DNA from: an uncultured Alphaproteobacteria bacterium
Lineage (GTDB): Bacteria; Pseudomonadota; Alphaproteobacteria; RF32; CAG-239
Assembly (NCBI GenBank): GCA_944390885.1
Contig: CALXRP010000012.1
Location: forward strand, 1-57,668
Direction: 5' to 3'
DNA length: 57,668 nucleotides
Part shown: positions 34,173 to 42,635 of the stretch, piece by piece
Layout: every line of letters starts with the position of its first letter
How positions within the stretch are numbered: position 1 is the first letter of the stretch
Position numbers and translations under genes: made by a program
The notes under the pieces: generated by a model
Database searches by the model: none
What the model saw: the letters and a program-made list of their open reading frames with translations, nothing else
What the model was told of the DNA's origin: nothing

Positions 34173-34910
34173 ATGATAGAATATACTAACGACTATTTAT
34201 TGGATAAGAAAGTAAAAATTTTTCAGCCTGTGAACGGATACCGTGCGTCAACCGATGCAGTTCTGCTTTCATCGGCAGTCCGAATCAAAAACAAAGAAAA
34301 AATCCTTGATGTCGGATCCGGAACCGGCGCAATTTCTCTGTGCCTGTCACACCGCCTGCAAAACTTAAATCCGCTCATCACCGGGCTCGAAATCCAACCC
34401 GAACTGGCAGAATTATCTAATGCCAGTGCAGAAGCAAACGGTTTTTCCGCCCGTTTTTTAAATTGTGACATCCGACAAAAAATTCCCGGCCTGCCCGGCG
34501 GCAGCTTCGACCATGTCGTCACCAATCCGCCTTATGCCGAAAAAGACATGCCTTCTCCGTATGTCGGCAAGGCCACGGCCCATAATTTTGCTGATTTTGA
34601 TCTTTCCGGCTGGATAAAATTCTGCCTCCGAATGCTCAAACCGCTGGGTTATTTTTATATCATTAACCGCGCAGAAGCCATTGACGAAATTCTTTCTGCC
34701 TTAGCTCCCAAAGCCGGAGCAATCCAAATCATTCCGATTTTCTCAAAACCGGAACAAAATGCCAAAAGAGTAATAGTCACCGCTCGCAAAACCAGCCGTG
34801 CTCCGGCGGCCATTCATCCCGGAATCACCATACACGGAAACACCGGCGCTTATACATTGCCGGCGCAAAAAATTCTGCGTCAGGGAATGGGGCTCTTTGA
34901 TATTGCTTAA
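34173..34910 (+). CDS. trmN6: tRNA1(Val) (adenine37-N6)-methyltransferase-like protein
   Basis: A 245-residue SAM methyltransferase of the TrmN6/YfiC type. SAM motif I is 'ILDVGSGTGAISLCL', the amino-methylase motif IV 'NPPYAEKDM' and the entry 'DVLLSSAV'-like segment 'STDAVLLSSAVRI' match the family. It would methylate N6 of A37 in tRNA1(Val); other small-RNA substrates are possible. Its stop overlaps that of the convergent PAS-GGDEF-like gene by 4 nt. Confidence 0.85.
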   Translation: MIEYTNDYLLDKKVKIFQPVNGYRASTDAVLLSSAVRIKNKEKILDVGSGTGAISLCLSHRLQNLNPLITGLEIQPELAELSNASAEANGFSARFLNCDIRQKIPGLPGGSFDHVVTNPPYAEKDMPSPYVGKATAHNFADFDLSGWIKFCLRMLKPLGYFYIINRAEAIDEILSALAPKAGAIQIIPIFSKPEQNAKRVIVTARKTSRAPAAIHPGITIHGNTGAYTLPAQKILRQGMGLFDIA

Positions 34911-36085
34911 GCATTAACGGCAGATTGTTCGTCTTCGTCGCTGAAAACAGAAATCCCGCCGCCTTTTTCTTGTGATTTTTTGGTCGCCTTGATTGTTTGT
35001 TCCAACAGTTTTTTGGCCGACTTTGCTATGGTCGGGAAAATACTGATGCCGATACTGGTATTGATCGTATGCTCGGTAATATTATCGCTGACGCCTTCCA
35101 TAAAAATTGCATTCAGCTTGCGCATCTCCAAATCCAAATCACCCATGCTGGATATATCATTCATCATAATCCAAAATTCATAAGCCATACCGCGCGCCAC
35201 AGTATAATTTTTCTTTAAGGAAAGCACGAGTTTTGAGGCCAGCTTCTTCAGCACAAAATCCGCAATTCCTTGCTGACGGAGCACAAAAATATTATCAATC
35301 GAAACAGCAATAACCGCCACCATATTTTTACGCAGTCGGGAATCTTTATAATTTTCATAATTAATTGCCATCTGAACGCGATCTTCAAACAGATAAAAAC
35401 TCGGCAAGCCGGTAACTTCATCGTACAAATTCAACGCAGTCGGACGTTCGGCAGCCTTTTCCTGCGGAAGGACCTCAGCACGCTCCTGACCAATCAAAAT
35501 AAAAGAAAAATGCCGTGCATCCGGAAGATAAATCGCTTCAAGCCCGACATTATAGAGTTTTCCTTCGGCTGATTTCAGATTCGCCCGAACATTTTTACCG
35601 TCCGTCAACATAACCCCGATATTTTCTGCCAGCTTGTTCCAATCATCTTCATCTACAAAACTGAAAAAATTCTGCCCGAGAATATCCTTTTCCTCAGCTT
35701 CCAAAATTTTCTGCGCTGTTTTGTTAACATATTCAACCTTATCGTCACTGACAATAATAACCGGCCTTTCTGAACTTTCAAAAACTTTTTTAATAACATC
35801 ATCCAGCCGAATATCAGCTTCACTGATAAAATTATGTTCCTGAGAAGACGAAACATCGGCAGATTCTTCATTACCGCTCTCTTCCGGCTCAAACTGGCGA
35901 AGTTCAGCTGTCTGAATTTCCGGTTCCAAACTTTCCAAAGAAGAAGTGTCAACGGCGGTATTTGAAGCGACATCAATATTTCCGGCGGCCGCTGCCGGCT
36001 GATTTATAAAAGGAGAAGTTTCACTGATACCTTCCAGATAATCAGCAGAAAAACCCTCCGAGGTATCAAAATTTTCAGTATTCAT
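34907..36085 (-). CDS. PAS domain protein with degenerate GGDEF domain
   Basis: A 392-residue cytosolic protein: an acidic disordered N-terminus (1-90), a PAS domain (about 100-200, 'PVIIVSDDKVEYVNKTAQKI'), then a diguanylate-cyclase-like domain. That domain begins with 'LYDEVTGLPSFYLFEDRVQMAI', the usual D-x-x-TGLPN start. Where the catalytic GGDEF stands, the sequence reads 'ARGMAYEFWIMM', so the active-site Gly-Gly-Asp is lost; it also lacks the typical inhibitory RxxD. It may bind GTP or c-di-GMP-pathway partners as a receptor rather than make the messenger. Promoter lies in the 137-nt gap shared with the pseudokinase gene. Confidence 0.75.
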   Translation of the reverse strand: MNTENFDTSEGFSADYLEGISETSPFINQPAAAAGNIDVASNTAVDTSSLESLEPEIQTAELRQFEPEESGNEESADVSSSQEHNFISEADIRLDDVIKKVFESSERPVIIVSDDKVEYVNKTAQKILEAEEKDILGQNFFSFVDEDDWNKLAENIGVMLTDGKNVRANLKSAEGKLYNVGLEAIYLPDARHFSFILIGQERAEVLPQEKAAERPTALNLYDEVTGLPSFYLFEDRVQMAINYENYKDSRLRKNMVAVIAVSIDNIFVLRQQGIADFVLKKLASKLVLSLKKNYTVARGMAYEFWIMMNDISSMGDLDLEMRKLNAIFMEGVSDNITEHTINTSIGISIFPTIAKSAKKLLEQTIKATKKSQEKGGGISVFSDEDEQSAVNA

Positions 36086-36222
36086 TCATATAAACCACAT
36101 AATATTGGCGCTTACTGAATATATATCTGCAAATTTTAAAATTCAATTAATAAAATATTTGCTGTTTATTAACATTCTTATTTTATAGTTAAACTGAATT
36201 TGTATATACAAGAGAACAGATA

Positions 36223-38244
36223 ATGGCTGAAGAAAACGAAAAAAACATCGGAGAAGAAAACACCGGAGACGCTTCCGAAAACACCGGAATCGTATTAAAA
36301 GAACGCTATGAAATCAATTATGCAAAACCGCTTCCGGACTATGATACCAACGGAGCCAAAGCTTATACCGTAATTGATAAGGTCAGCCAATCCAGACGTC
36401 TTTTTGCCCTGATCTGCAGCAATGAAACTTCGGCTCGTATCTCTTTGCTTCCGCAGCTAAAATCAATGGAACATCCGGCAGTTCTAAGACTAGTCGAATA
36501 TGGCGTTGTCAATTACACCCCAAAACATTCGCGCAACATGGCCCTGATTTACCAAATGCCGGACGGACCGAAAGCCTCCATCTTTGACAGCACGGACTTT
36601 TCATGGAAAAAAGAACCGGAAAAGCTCAAAAAAGCTTTGCTTTCTCTTCTGTCCGGCATTGAGGCATTAAAAGGCCACGGGATCACACACCGTGCCGTCC
36701 GCATAGACAATATCTTTTTCAAAGACAGTACAAAATCAGACCTCGTCCTCGGAGATTGTGTTGCCGCTTTTCCTGCTTTTCACCAACCGGCCGCCTATGA
36801 AACGATTGAAAGCTTGATGGCCCAAAAAGAAGGACGTGGTGAAGGTAGTGATAAAAATGACATTTATGCCGCCGGTGTTGTCTTGCTGTCGCTTATTTTC
36901 CAAAAAAACATTTTACCGGATGTTTCTGCCCCCGAGGCACTGCGATCAAAGTTAAAAAAAGGCTCTTTTGCAGCCTTAACCAGAGACGACAAACTTCCCA
37001 CGTCTTATATTTCTCTTTTTCGCGGCTTGCTGGCTGACTTGCCTGAAAACCGCTGGGACTATTTGCAATGTTACAATTTTATGGAAGGTAAAAACAGCAC
37101 TTTTATTGCTCACGGCGGCATCGAAAATTCCAAACGCGCCCTAACCGTTAACGGCGAAAAACACTACACGGCCGCCGGCGCCGCAATGGCTCTCCAAAGC
37201 TCCCCGCTAGAAGCTAAAGATCTGATCATGTCAGGAAAGCTTCTTGAATGGATAAAAAGCGGCCTGGAAGATGAAAAACTGTATAGTCATATTGAAAAGA
37301 CCATCAACCAAGACAAAGAAAAACTTCCATTCAGCATCATGCTGAGCAAAATCTGCATTCTTATCAATCCCGCTGCCCCGATTCGGTTAGGGGATGTTTC
37401 AATTTTCCCGGACGGAACACCGAAAGCCATTTTTTACGGTCTGAAAAATCAACAGGACATGAAAGTCTATGAAGACATTTTCAGCTACGACCTGATCAAA
37501 TTTTGGTATTTGGAACAAAACAACACACGCGCACCTGCCAATGCCGGCGAATTCAAAGTATATATCAACCGGCAGGATTACGGCTATGGCATTGAGCGGA
37601 TCATGTATGATTTTGATAATGATCTGCCCTGCACCAGCCCGCTGCTCGGCAATGAGCTGGCAATTTCCTTAACCCAGATAGTTAAAGCTCTGGACAACAC
37701 CTATGCTTTATCCAAACCGGCCGGACTGCCAATAGACAAAACCATTATAGCCTATCTCCGCTGCAAAATGGGCAAAAAAATTGACGGTATTATTATTGAC
37801 TTGAACTCCAAACTGGAACACATTCAAATCAGTGCAATTCTGCGTTTGTATACCAGCATCCAAAGCAAATACGGCCCGGCACAGCTCCCTCATCTGGCCC
37901 AATGGATGATCAACATTTGCAAACCGCTCATCAAGCAATACCGCAATTTAAAATACCAGAAATTTTTGGAAAGAGAAGTCATCAAAGTTGCCAAAAACGG
38001 AAAATTACTCGAGATTCACCGGGTATTGGAAGATCCTGAAGCCAAAGAAAACGATAAAAAACAATATAACCATGCCGTCACGGAGATCAATATGCTACTT
38101 TCAGCCAAAAGCAGAATCTTAACGCGCGGCGCCCGTCAGGATGAAGAAGCAAGAGAAGTTGCCTTAAAATTTGCCGTTGTCTTGGCAATCTTTGTTATGA
38201 TTGCTTCTTTTATCATTAACCTTATCTCTTGGATTTTATACTGA
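36223..38244 (+). CDS. Protein-kinase-like pseudokinase with C-terminal membrane anchor
   Basis: The 673-residue protein resembles a Hanks-type kinase over about residues 25-300: 'MEHPAVLRLVEYG', 'GHGITHRAVRIDNIFFKD' where HRDxKxxN is expected, and 'SDKNDIYAAGVVLLSLIF'. The catalytic Asp of HRD is Ala, the following Lys is Arg, the Asn is kept, and the VAIK lysine region reads 'RRLFALICSNE'. So it is probably catalytically dead. The rest (about 300-645) is unrecognised and helical. A single C-terminal helix ('FAVVLAIFVMIASFIINLISWIL') anchors it to the inner membrane with the kinase-like part in the cytosol. Its stop overlaps the start of the next gene (TGATG). Confidence 0.75.
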   Translation: MAEENEKNIGEENTGDASENTGIVLKERYEINYAKPLPDYDTNGAKAYTVIDKVSQSRRLFALICSNETSARISLLPQLKSMEHPAVLRLVEYGVVNYTPKHSRNMALIYQMPDGPKASIFDSTDFSWKKEPEKLKKALLSLLSGIEALKGHGITHRAVRIDNIFFKDSTKSDLVLGDCVAAFPAFHQPAAYETIESLMAQKEGRGEGSDKNDIYAAGVVLLSLIFQKNILPDVSAPEALRSKLKKGSFAALTRDDKLPTSYISLFRGLLADLPENRWDYLQCYNFMEGKNSTFIAHGGIENSKRALTVNGEKHYTAAGAAMALQSSPLEAKDLIMSGKLLEWIKSGLEDEKLYSHIEKTINQDKEKLPFSIMLSKICILINPAAPIRLGDVSIFPDGTPKAIFYGLKNQQDMKVYEDIFSYDLIKFWYLEQNNTRAPANAGEFKVYINRQDYGYGIERIMYDFDNDLPCTSPLLGNELAISLTQIVKALDNTYALSKPAGLPIDKTIIAYLRCKMGKKIDGIIIDLNSKLEHIQISAILRLYTSIQSKYGPAQLPHLAQWMINICKPLIKQYRNLKYQKFLEREVIKVAKNGKLLEIHRVLEDPEAKENDKKQYNHAVTEINMLLSAKSRILTRGARQDEEAREVALKFAVVLAIFVMIASFIINLISWILY

Positions 38245-38732
38245 TGAAAATAAAAAAGAAAAGCGATCTGAACAACAAATCATCCTCTCCGGCAACCAAA
38301 AGAGTCAAACAATGGATATTGGTCACCATTTTGTTATTGCTGACAATCATCATCCTGCCTTTTACCATAATTTTGCTGATTGGACTGCTTCCCACCATCA
38401 CACTGTTGATTACGGATCCCAAAAACTCTCCCAAATTGGTCACCATCGGCTGTTTCAACATGGCGGGCGTTTTCATCTACCTATTGCACGTTATCAACCA
38501 CTATTCCGTAGACGGCGCTTTTGATATTGTCCGCGACGTGTTTAACCTGATTATTATGCTGGGATCCGCCGGCATCGGACTGATTTTATATTGCGAGCTG
38601 CCCAATCTGTTTATCTTTTTTGCCAAAATCTCCGCCGGCAAGAGAATGAACGTCATAGACAAGAAACTCGCCGAAATGGCTGAAGAATGGGGGCAGGAAG
38701 TCATTAACGAACAGTCAAAAAACGTCAAATAA
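38244..38732 (+). CDS. Hypothetical membrane protein coupled to pseudokinase
   Basis: A protein of 162 residues from the ATG at 38244, which overlaps the upstream TGA by one base. It has a basic N-terminus, three or four hydrophobic helices ('WILVTILLLLTIIILPFTIILLIGLL', 'KLVTIGCFNMAGVFIYLLHVI', 'LIIMLGSAGIGLILYC') and an amphipathic C-terminus. No known family. The start-stop overlap says it is made together with the pseudokinase, and both are membrane proteins, so they may form a complex. A terminator follows at 38753. Confidence 0.7.
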   Translation: MKIKKKSDLNNKSSSPATKRVKQWILVTILLLLTIIILPFTIILLIGLLPTITLLITDPKNSPKLVTIGCFNMAGVFIYLLHVINHYSVDGAFDIVRDVFNLIIMLGSAGIGLILYCELPNLFIFFAKISAGKRMNVIDKKLAEMAEEWGQEVINEQSKNVK

Positions 38733-38752
38733 ACAAATCTTTTCTTTCTTCA

Positions 38753-38784
38753 CCGCCCATATACAAAACGGGCGGTCTTTTTTT
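38753..38784 (+). terminator. Intrinsic terminator of pseudokinase operon
   Basis: CCGCCC - 11-nt loop - GGGCGG, then TCTTTTTTT. Confidence 0.85.
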
Positions 38785-38817
38785 ATCCAAAATTCCCCAT
38801 CTGTTTTTCATTAATTA

Positions 38818-39007
38818 TTGACTTATGCGTTTTTATATGATAGAGTAAAGATTGTAAACACATCTCCCGTGTGTTTCTTCTCCGGCTGCTCTTTTTCAGC
38901 GGCTGGGTAACCGGAGAACTGTTAATCGGTATAGCAAACAGGAAAACATCTGAACGATAATGACAATTGTTTGCCAAAACACGCCACCTCTGGGAAGGAG
39001 AACGGAA
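38818..39007 (+). promoter_or_regulatory. Promoter and structured leader of the Cys-rich gene cluster
   Basis: TTGACT (38818-38823), a 17-nt spacer and TAGAGT (38841-38846) form a plausible promoter with a start near 38853. The remaining about 155 nt of leader can fold: CTCCGG ... CCGGAG with CTGCT/AGCGG inside (about 38878-38916), and GCAAACA pairing with TTGTTTGC (about 38935-38977). It ends in a strong ribosome site, GGAAGGAGAA, before the ATG at 39008. No known riboswitch class is recognised. Confidence 0.5.
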
Positions 39008-40366
39008 ATGAACAACAACAGAATGCTACACATGAGACTTAGACCGGCGGTTTGTTCTGCCGCGGCGCTTCTCCTCCCGCCTTCTTTTATATCCTCTGCT
39101 CTGGCCGCTCAACCTTTTCTGCAGATCCCGACGGAGCAACGCAGTCTCTTGGAGATTGAGCTGCCTGCTGATGCCTCTACCGTTCAGCTGGCCGGTATCT
39201 GTTTTCTGCCGGACTGTAACTTGGACAACGCTCTTCCTGCTCCCGTGTGTATTGACTGCGAATGGTGTGAAGATAACGGATATTATTTTACCTGTCCGGA
39301 CGGAACAGCTCCGGATTATTCCCAATCCTGTTACAGAAACGAAAGCTACACAAAATGCACCACGGAGCAATGGTGCCGGAACAAAGGATATAACAAAACG
39401 GCTCAATCTTGTTATGATCTCGGGCCTACATGGTATCCCAAAGATCAATGTCCGAACGGACTGGACTTGTATAAATCCTGTGTTGAAGACCGGCCCAGGG
39501 CTTGCGAGGACAACGGTTATGTCAACAACTGCGATCGTCCGGACAAGACGGAGATTTGCGAATGGGACAGTTCTTATGCGCAATGCTGCAACGATACGGA
39601 ATCAAACGGATGTCCGGAGAATTCCAAAGTCTCGGGCTGTGAAAGTGGAGCGATTGTCGGAAAAGACAGCTGCGGTTATGACTGCCATCAATGTTGCCAG
39701 ACTTCCTGTCCGGCGGGATATGCTTATACCGATGAAGAAACCTCGGGCGGCACAAGCGGATATATCAAAGACATGGCGAATGAAGACGACTATTGTCTGC
39801 ACTGCACCAAAGGCAAGCTTTATAAGCGGAAAGAAAATCCGTGTACCGGTTATGACGTTTGTTCGACTTATGGCGGGGTTGACAACGGGGATTACTGCTA
39901 CAGCGGAGATTTGAAGAAATATTCAAAATGTCTGACAGAATGCCGTCCGGGATATATTGAATGGTGCGATACGCCGGTGACTGATTGTGAGAAACTGGGA
40001 TATACAAAGACCGCAACGGAATGTTCCGGCGTACTGACCGTTGCCTGCCCGTTTAACAAAGACAAGTGGTTTTGCGAAAATTATGATGGTATTTTTTACA
40101 GCGGGTATTGCTGCGGATATACCAACTATTGTGGATATAAAGGGGGAACAACGAGCTCTTATGATGAAACCTGTCAATCACGCTATGGTAAAACTTGTTA
40201 TAACCAGTGCAAGTCATATGGATATCCAGATTGTTATGATATGCAGGCTGCTTGCCAAAATACAAAAAGGACTTTTTCTTTCGGTAATTGCTGTTATACA
40301 AACAATATTTATGGTTACTGCGGATCCGGAAGTTCTTATTATATAAGCTATTTTAATTGTTATTAA
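39008..40366 (+). CDS. Cysteine-rich secreted protein, first of three
   Basis: A 452-residue exported protein with signal peptide 'AALLLPPSFISSALAAQPF'. The mature chain is crowded with Cys, Gly, Tyr and Asn, so many disulfides are likely. Two modules near the C-terminus recur in its neighbours: module A 'DCEKLGYTKTATECSGVLTV' + 'ACPFNKDKWFC', and module B 'YCCGYTNYCGYKGG' + 'CYNQCKSYGYPDCYDMQAAC'. No known family. The ATG at 39008 is chosen for its ribosome site rather than the more upstream in-frame ATG at 38960. It is 16 nt before the next Cys-rich gene. Confidence 0.75.
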   Translation: MNNNRMLHMRLRPAVCSAAALLLPPSFISSALAAQPFLQIPTEQRSLLEIELPADASTVQLAGICFLPDCNLDNALPAPVCIDCEWCEDNGYYFTCPDGTAPDYSQSCYRNESYTKCTTEQWCRNKGYNKTAQSCYDLGPTWYPKDQCPNGLDLYKSCVEDRPRACEDNGYVNNCDRPDKTEICEWDSSYAQCCNDTESNGCPENSKVSGCESGAIVGKDSCGYDCHQCCQTSCPAGYAYTDEETSGGTSGYIKDMANEDDYCLHCTKGKLYKRKENPCTGYDVCSTYGGVDNGDYCYSGDLKKYSKCLTECRPGYIEWCDTPVTDCEKLGYTKTATECSGVLTVACPFNKDKWFCENYDGIFYSGYCCGYTNYCGYKGGTTSSYDETCQSRYGKTCYNQCKSYGYPDCYDMQAACQNTKRTFSFGNCCYTNNIYGYCGSGSSYYISYFNCY

Positions 40367-40382
40367 CACAGGAGAAAAGGCG

Positions 40383-40985
40383 ATGAAAAGAGGCTTGTTA
40401 TTAAATATCGCTGGAATATCGCTACTAACAGAGAATATGGCAGCTATAGCCGCATGTATTCCTACAAATGACTGCGATGATTTGGGGTACAAATACACAT
40501 CATCCGAATGTTCCGGCGACAGAATAGTCTGTCCCTTTGATATATCAAAATATAATTGTGCCAATCCTTGCGATTATACTGAAACTGCTTCAACCTGTTC
40601 TTCCAGATGCCGAGATATCGGTACTGTTTCTTGTATCCGGAACGGTACAACTTACTACAAATCATGTGGTTCCTTTGGATGTTCAGACGACCAAACCTGT
40701 GTTGACGGAGTTTGCGAAAGAACACCAGCCGGAAGCGGTGGATCATCCGAAAACGACAGTGGTGATTCATCAGGAGGATGCACCGGAGCAGCTGGAGAAA
40801 AATGTTTTATGTCAAACTGTTGTGATAGTAGCTGCGGTGATACGACGCAATGTCTTGCTTTAGGGTTTAGAGAATGTTCCGGACAATATAATGCGGGATG
40901 GTGCAGGAATAAGGGCGGTTCACCGTCATTTTACAGTTGTATGAGCGCCGGCAGCGGAAAAGCCACATGGCTCTGCCAATTTTAA
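40383..40985 (+). CDS. Cysteine-rich secreted protein, second of three
   Basis: A 200-residue exported protein with signal-like N-terminus 'GISLLTENMAAIAACIP'. It carries module A ('DCDDLGYKYTSSECSGDRIV' + 'CPFDISKYNC') and a module C ('SCIRNGTTYYKSCGSFGCSD' + 'DQTCVDGVC') seen again in the third gene. A Gly/Ser/Asp-rich linker leads to a distinct Cys-rich end. AGGAGAAAAG precedes the start. Function unknown; a surface or envelope structural protein is plausible. Confidence 0.72.
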   Translation: MKRGLLLNIAGISLLTENMAAIAACIPTNDCDDLGYKYTSSECSGDRIVCPFDISKYNCANPCDYTETASTCSSRCRDIGTVSCIRNGTTYYKSCGSFGCSDDQTCVDGVCERTPAGSGGSSENDSGDSSGGCTGAAGEKCFMSNCCDSSCGDTTQCLALGFRECSGQYNAGWCRNKGGSPSFYSCMSAGSGKATWLCQF

Positions 40986-40999
40986 CCGGGAGAAAGGTT

Positions 41000-41593
41000 A
41001 TGAAAACAAGATTACTGTTAAGCATTGTAAGTTTGGCTGTTATTGGGACTGTCCAAAGTTATGCTGCTTGTACAATAACTCCGGATTGTGAATCACTGGG
41101 ATACAAATATACTCAGAAAGAATGTTTGCACGGAAGTGTTGCTTGTCCGTTTGACAATACAAAATATTTTTGTTTTGCTCCGTGTACATCTTATACTTAT
41201 ACGGCAGAAACCTGTGCTGACGAGTGTAAAAATGTTGGGAGTGATGTATGTATCCGCAATGGTGTTACTTATTATAAATCTTGCGGAAGTTCATTATGCT
41301 CAAGCGAGCAGACATGTAATAACGGGACGTGTGTATCTCCTGTTGCCAAGAGCGGATATTGTTGCGGGTATAGTGTTTGTGGATTTAGCGGGACATCAAA
41401 TTCTAGTGATAGCTTTTGTCAGAGAAATTATGGCAGAAGTTGTTATCAACGATGTAAGAGCTATGGCTATCCTGATTGTAATGATATGCAGGCAAGCTGT
41501 CGAGCCTCCGGCGGTACCCCGGTCTTCCAGTTTTGCGACACCAGCGGCTACTACTACGACATCGACTTCTCCGCCGGCTTCGCGTGCCAGTAA
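41000..41593 (+). CDS. Cysteine-rich secreted protein, third of three
   Basis: A 197-residue exported protein; the ATG at 41000 follows GGGAGAAAGG. Signal peptide 'LSIVSLAVIGTVQSYAACT'. It is a mosaic of the other two: module A ('DCESLGYKYTQKECLHG'), module C ('VCIRNGVTYYKSCGSSLCSS') as in the second gene and module B ('YCCGYSVCGFSGT' + 'CYQRCKSYGYPDCNDMQASC') as in the first. By eye the coding strand is richer in T and G than the last part of its own frame, hinting at a recent module exchange. Function unknown. Confidence 0.72.
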   Translation: MKTRLLLSIVSLAVIGTVQSYAACTITPDCESLGYKYTQKECLHGSVACPFDNTKYFCFAPCTSYTYTAETCADECKNVGSDVCIRNGVTYYKSCGSSLCSSEQTCNNGTCVSPVAKSGYCCGYSVCGFSGTSNSSDSFCQRNYGRSCYQRCKSYGYPDCNDMQASCRASGGTPVFQFCDTSGYYYDIDFSAGFACQ

Positions 41594-41608
41594 CCTCCGC
41601 CACCACAA

Positions 41609-41646
41609 AAATATTTCCCGCCCTCTTCCGAAAGCGGGAAATATTT
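41609..41646. terminator. Bidirectional terminator between Cys-rich cluster and rpoH
   Basis: AAATATTTCCCGC - 12-nt loop - GCGGGAAATATTT, 13 perfect pairs, between two convergent genes. Confidence 0.88.
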
Positions 41647-41657
41647 ATAACTGCCGA

Positions 41658-42533
41658 TCAGTTCATTTTGCTTTGGATTTCCTTTCGGATTTTCTTGATT
41701 GAGTTCAGCTCAATCTGGCGCACCCGCTCCTTTGATATGGCATAAGTTTTGCTCAAATCATCCAGCGTAATCGCCTTATCGCACATTCTGCGCTTAAAAA
41801 GAATATCTTTCTCACGCGGGTTCAGACAGCCGAGCGCCTGGTTAAAAAGTTTGCGGCGGTAACGCATCGTCTCCGTCCGCGCATAAATTTCTTCTTGATT
41901 AGGCTTACCGTCGGCAATAAAATCCATCCACTCCGTTCCGTTTTCGGAAGACGAGTCAATAACCGTATTTAAAGAACCGTCATGTGCTTTCATCCGCATA
42001 TTCATATCGGTAACATCCTGCACACTCACATCCAAAGACGCGGCAATTCCGCCGAGAACATCGGAAGAAAGTTCACGGTCATCCATAACGTTAAGTCTGT
42101 TTTTGATTTTGCGAAGATTAAAGAACAGTTTTTTCTGCGCGGCGGTTGTGCCGATTTTGACCAAAGACCACGAGTTCAGAATATATTTCTGAACCGAAGC
42201 CTTAATCCACCACAACGCATAAGTAGAAAAACGAAAACCTTTTTCAGGTTCAAACTTGTCCACCGCGTACAAAAGGCCGATATTTCCTTCAGAAATCATC
42301 TCTGCGACCGGCAGTCCGTAACCGCGATATTTTGAAACCACTTTAACAACCAGCCGCAAATGCGATGTCACAAGCTTGTAGGCAACTTGAATATTTTTAG
42401 TCCTTTGATACTCGATTGCCAAATTATACTCATCTTCTTGAGAAAGAATGGGGTATCTTCTGATACTCTGCAAATAACGAGCCAAATTTAGTTCCGGAGA
42501 GAAGTCGATTCCGTTCAGATTCAATTGATCCAT
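41658..42533 (-). CDS. rpoH: RNA polymerase sigma factor RpoH (sigma-32)
   Basis: The 291-residue heat-shock sigma factor. Region 2 shows 'NIGLLYAVDKFEPEKGFRFSTYALWWIKASVQKYILNSWSLVKIGTT' (given here as its conserved segments), followed by the RpoH box 'AQKKLFFNLRKIKN', and region 4 'DDLSKTYAISKERVRQIE'. The ATG at 42533 with AAGGAG upstream is chosen over earlier in-frame starts that would reach to 42620. The next gene upstream, rluD, is on the same strand 103 nt away. Confidence 0.94.
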   Translation of the reverse strand: MDQLNLNGIDFSPELNLARYLQSIRRYPILSQEDEYNLAIEYQRTKNIQVAYKLVTSHLRLVVKVVSKYRGYGLPVAEMISEGNIGLLYAVDKFEPEKGFRFSTYALWWIKASVQKYILNSWSLVKIGTTAAQKKLFFNLRKIKNRLNVMDDRELSSDVLGGIAASLDVSVQDVTDMNMRMKAHDGSLNTVIDSSSENGTEWMDFIADGKPNQEEIYARTETMRYRRKLFNQALGCLNPREKDILFKRRMCDKAITLDDLSKTYAISKERVRQIELNSIKKIRKEIQSKMN

Positions 42534-42635
42534 TGTCGATCTCCTTAACATATTGACCGTAGCAGAGTTTAACAGCATAAAAGTTTTCCACAACCTATAC
42601 TTTAGTTCTATTGCAGGCACAACAAAAGAAGTCGT

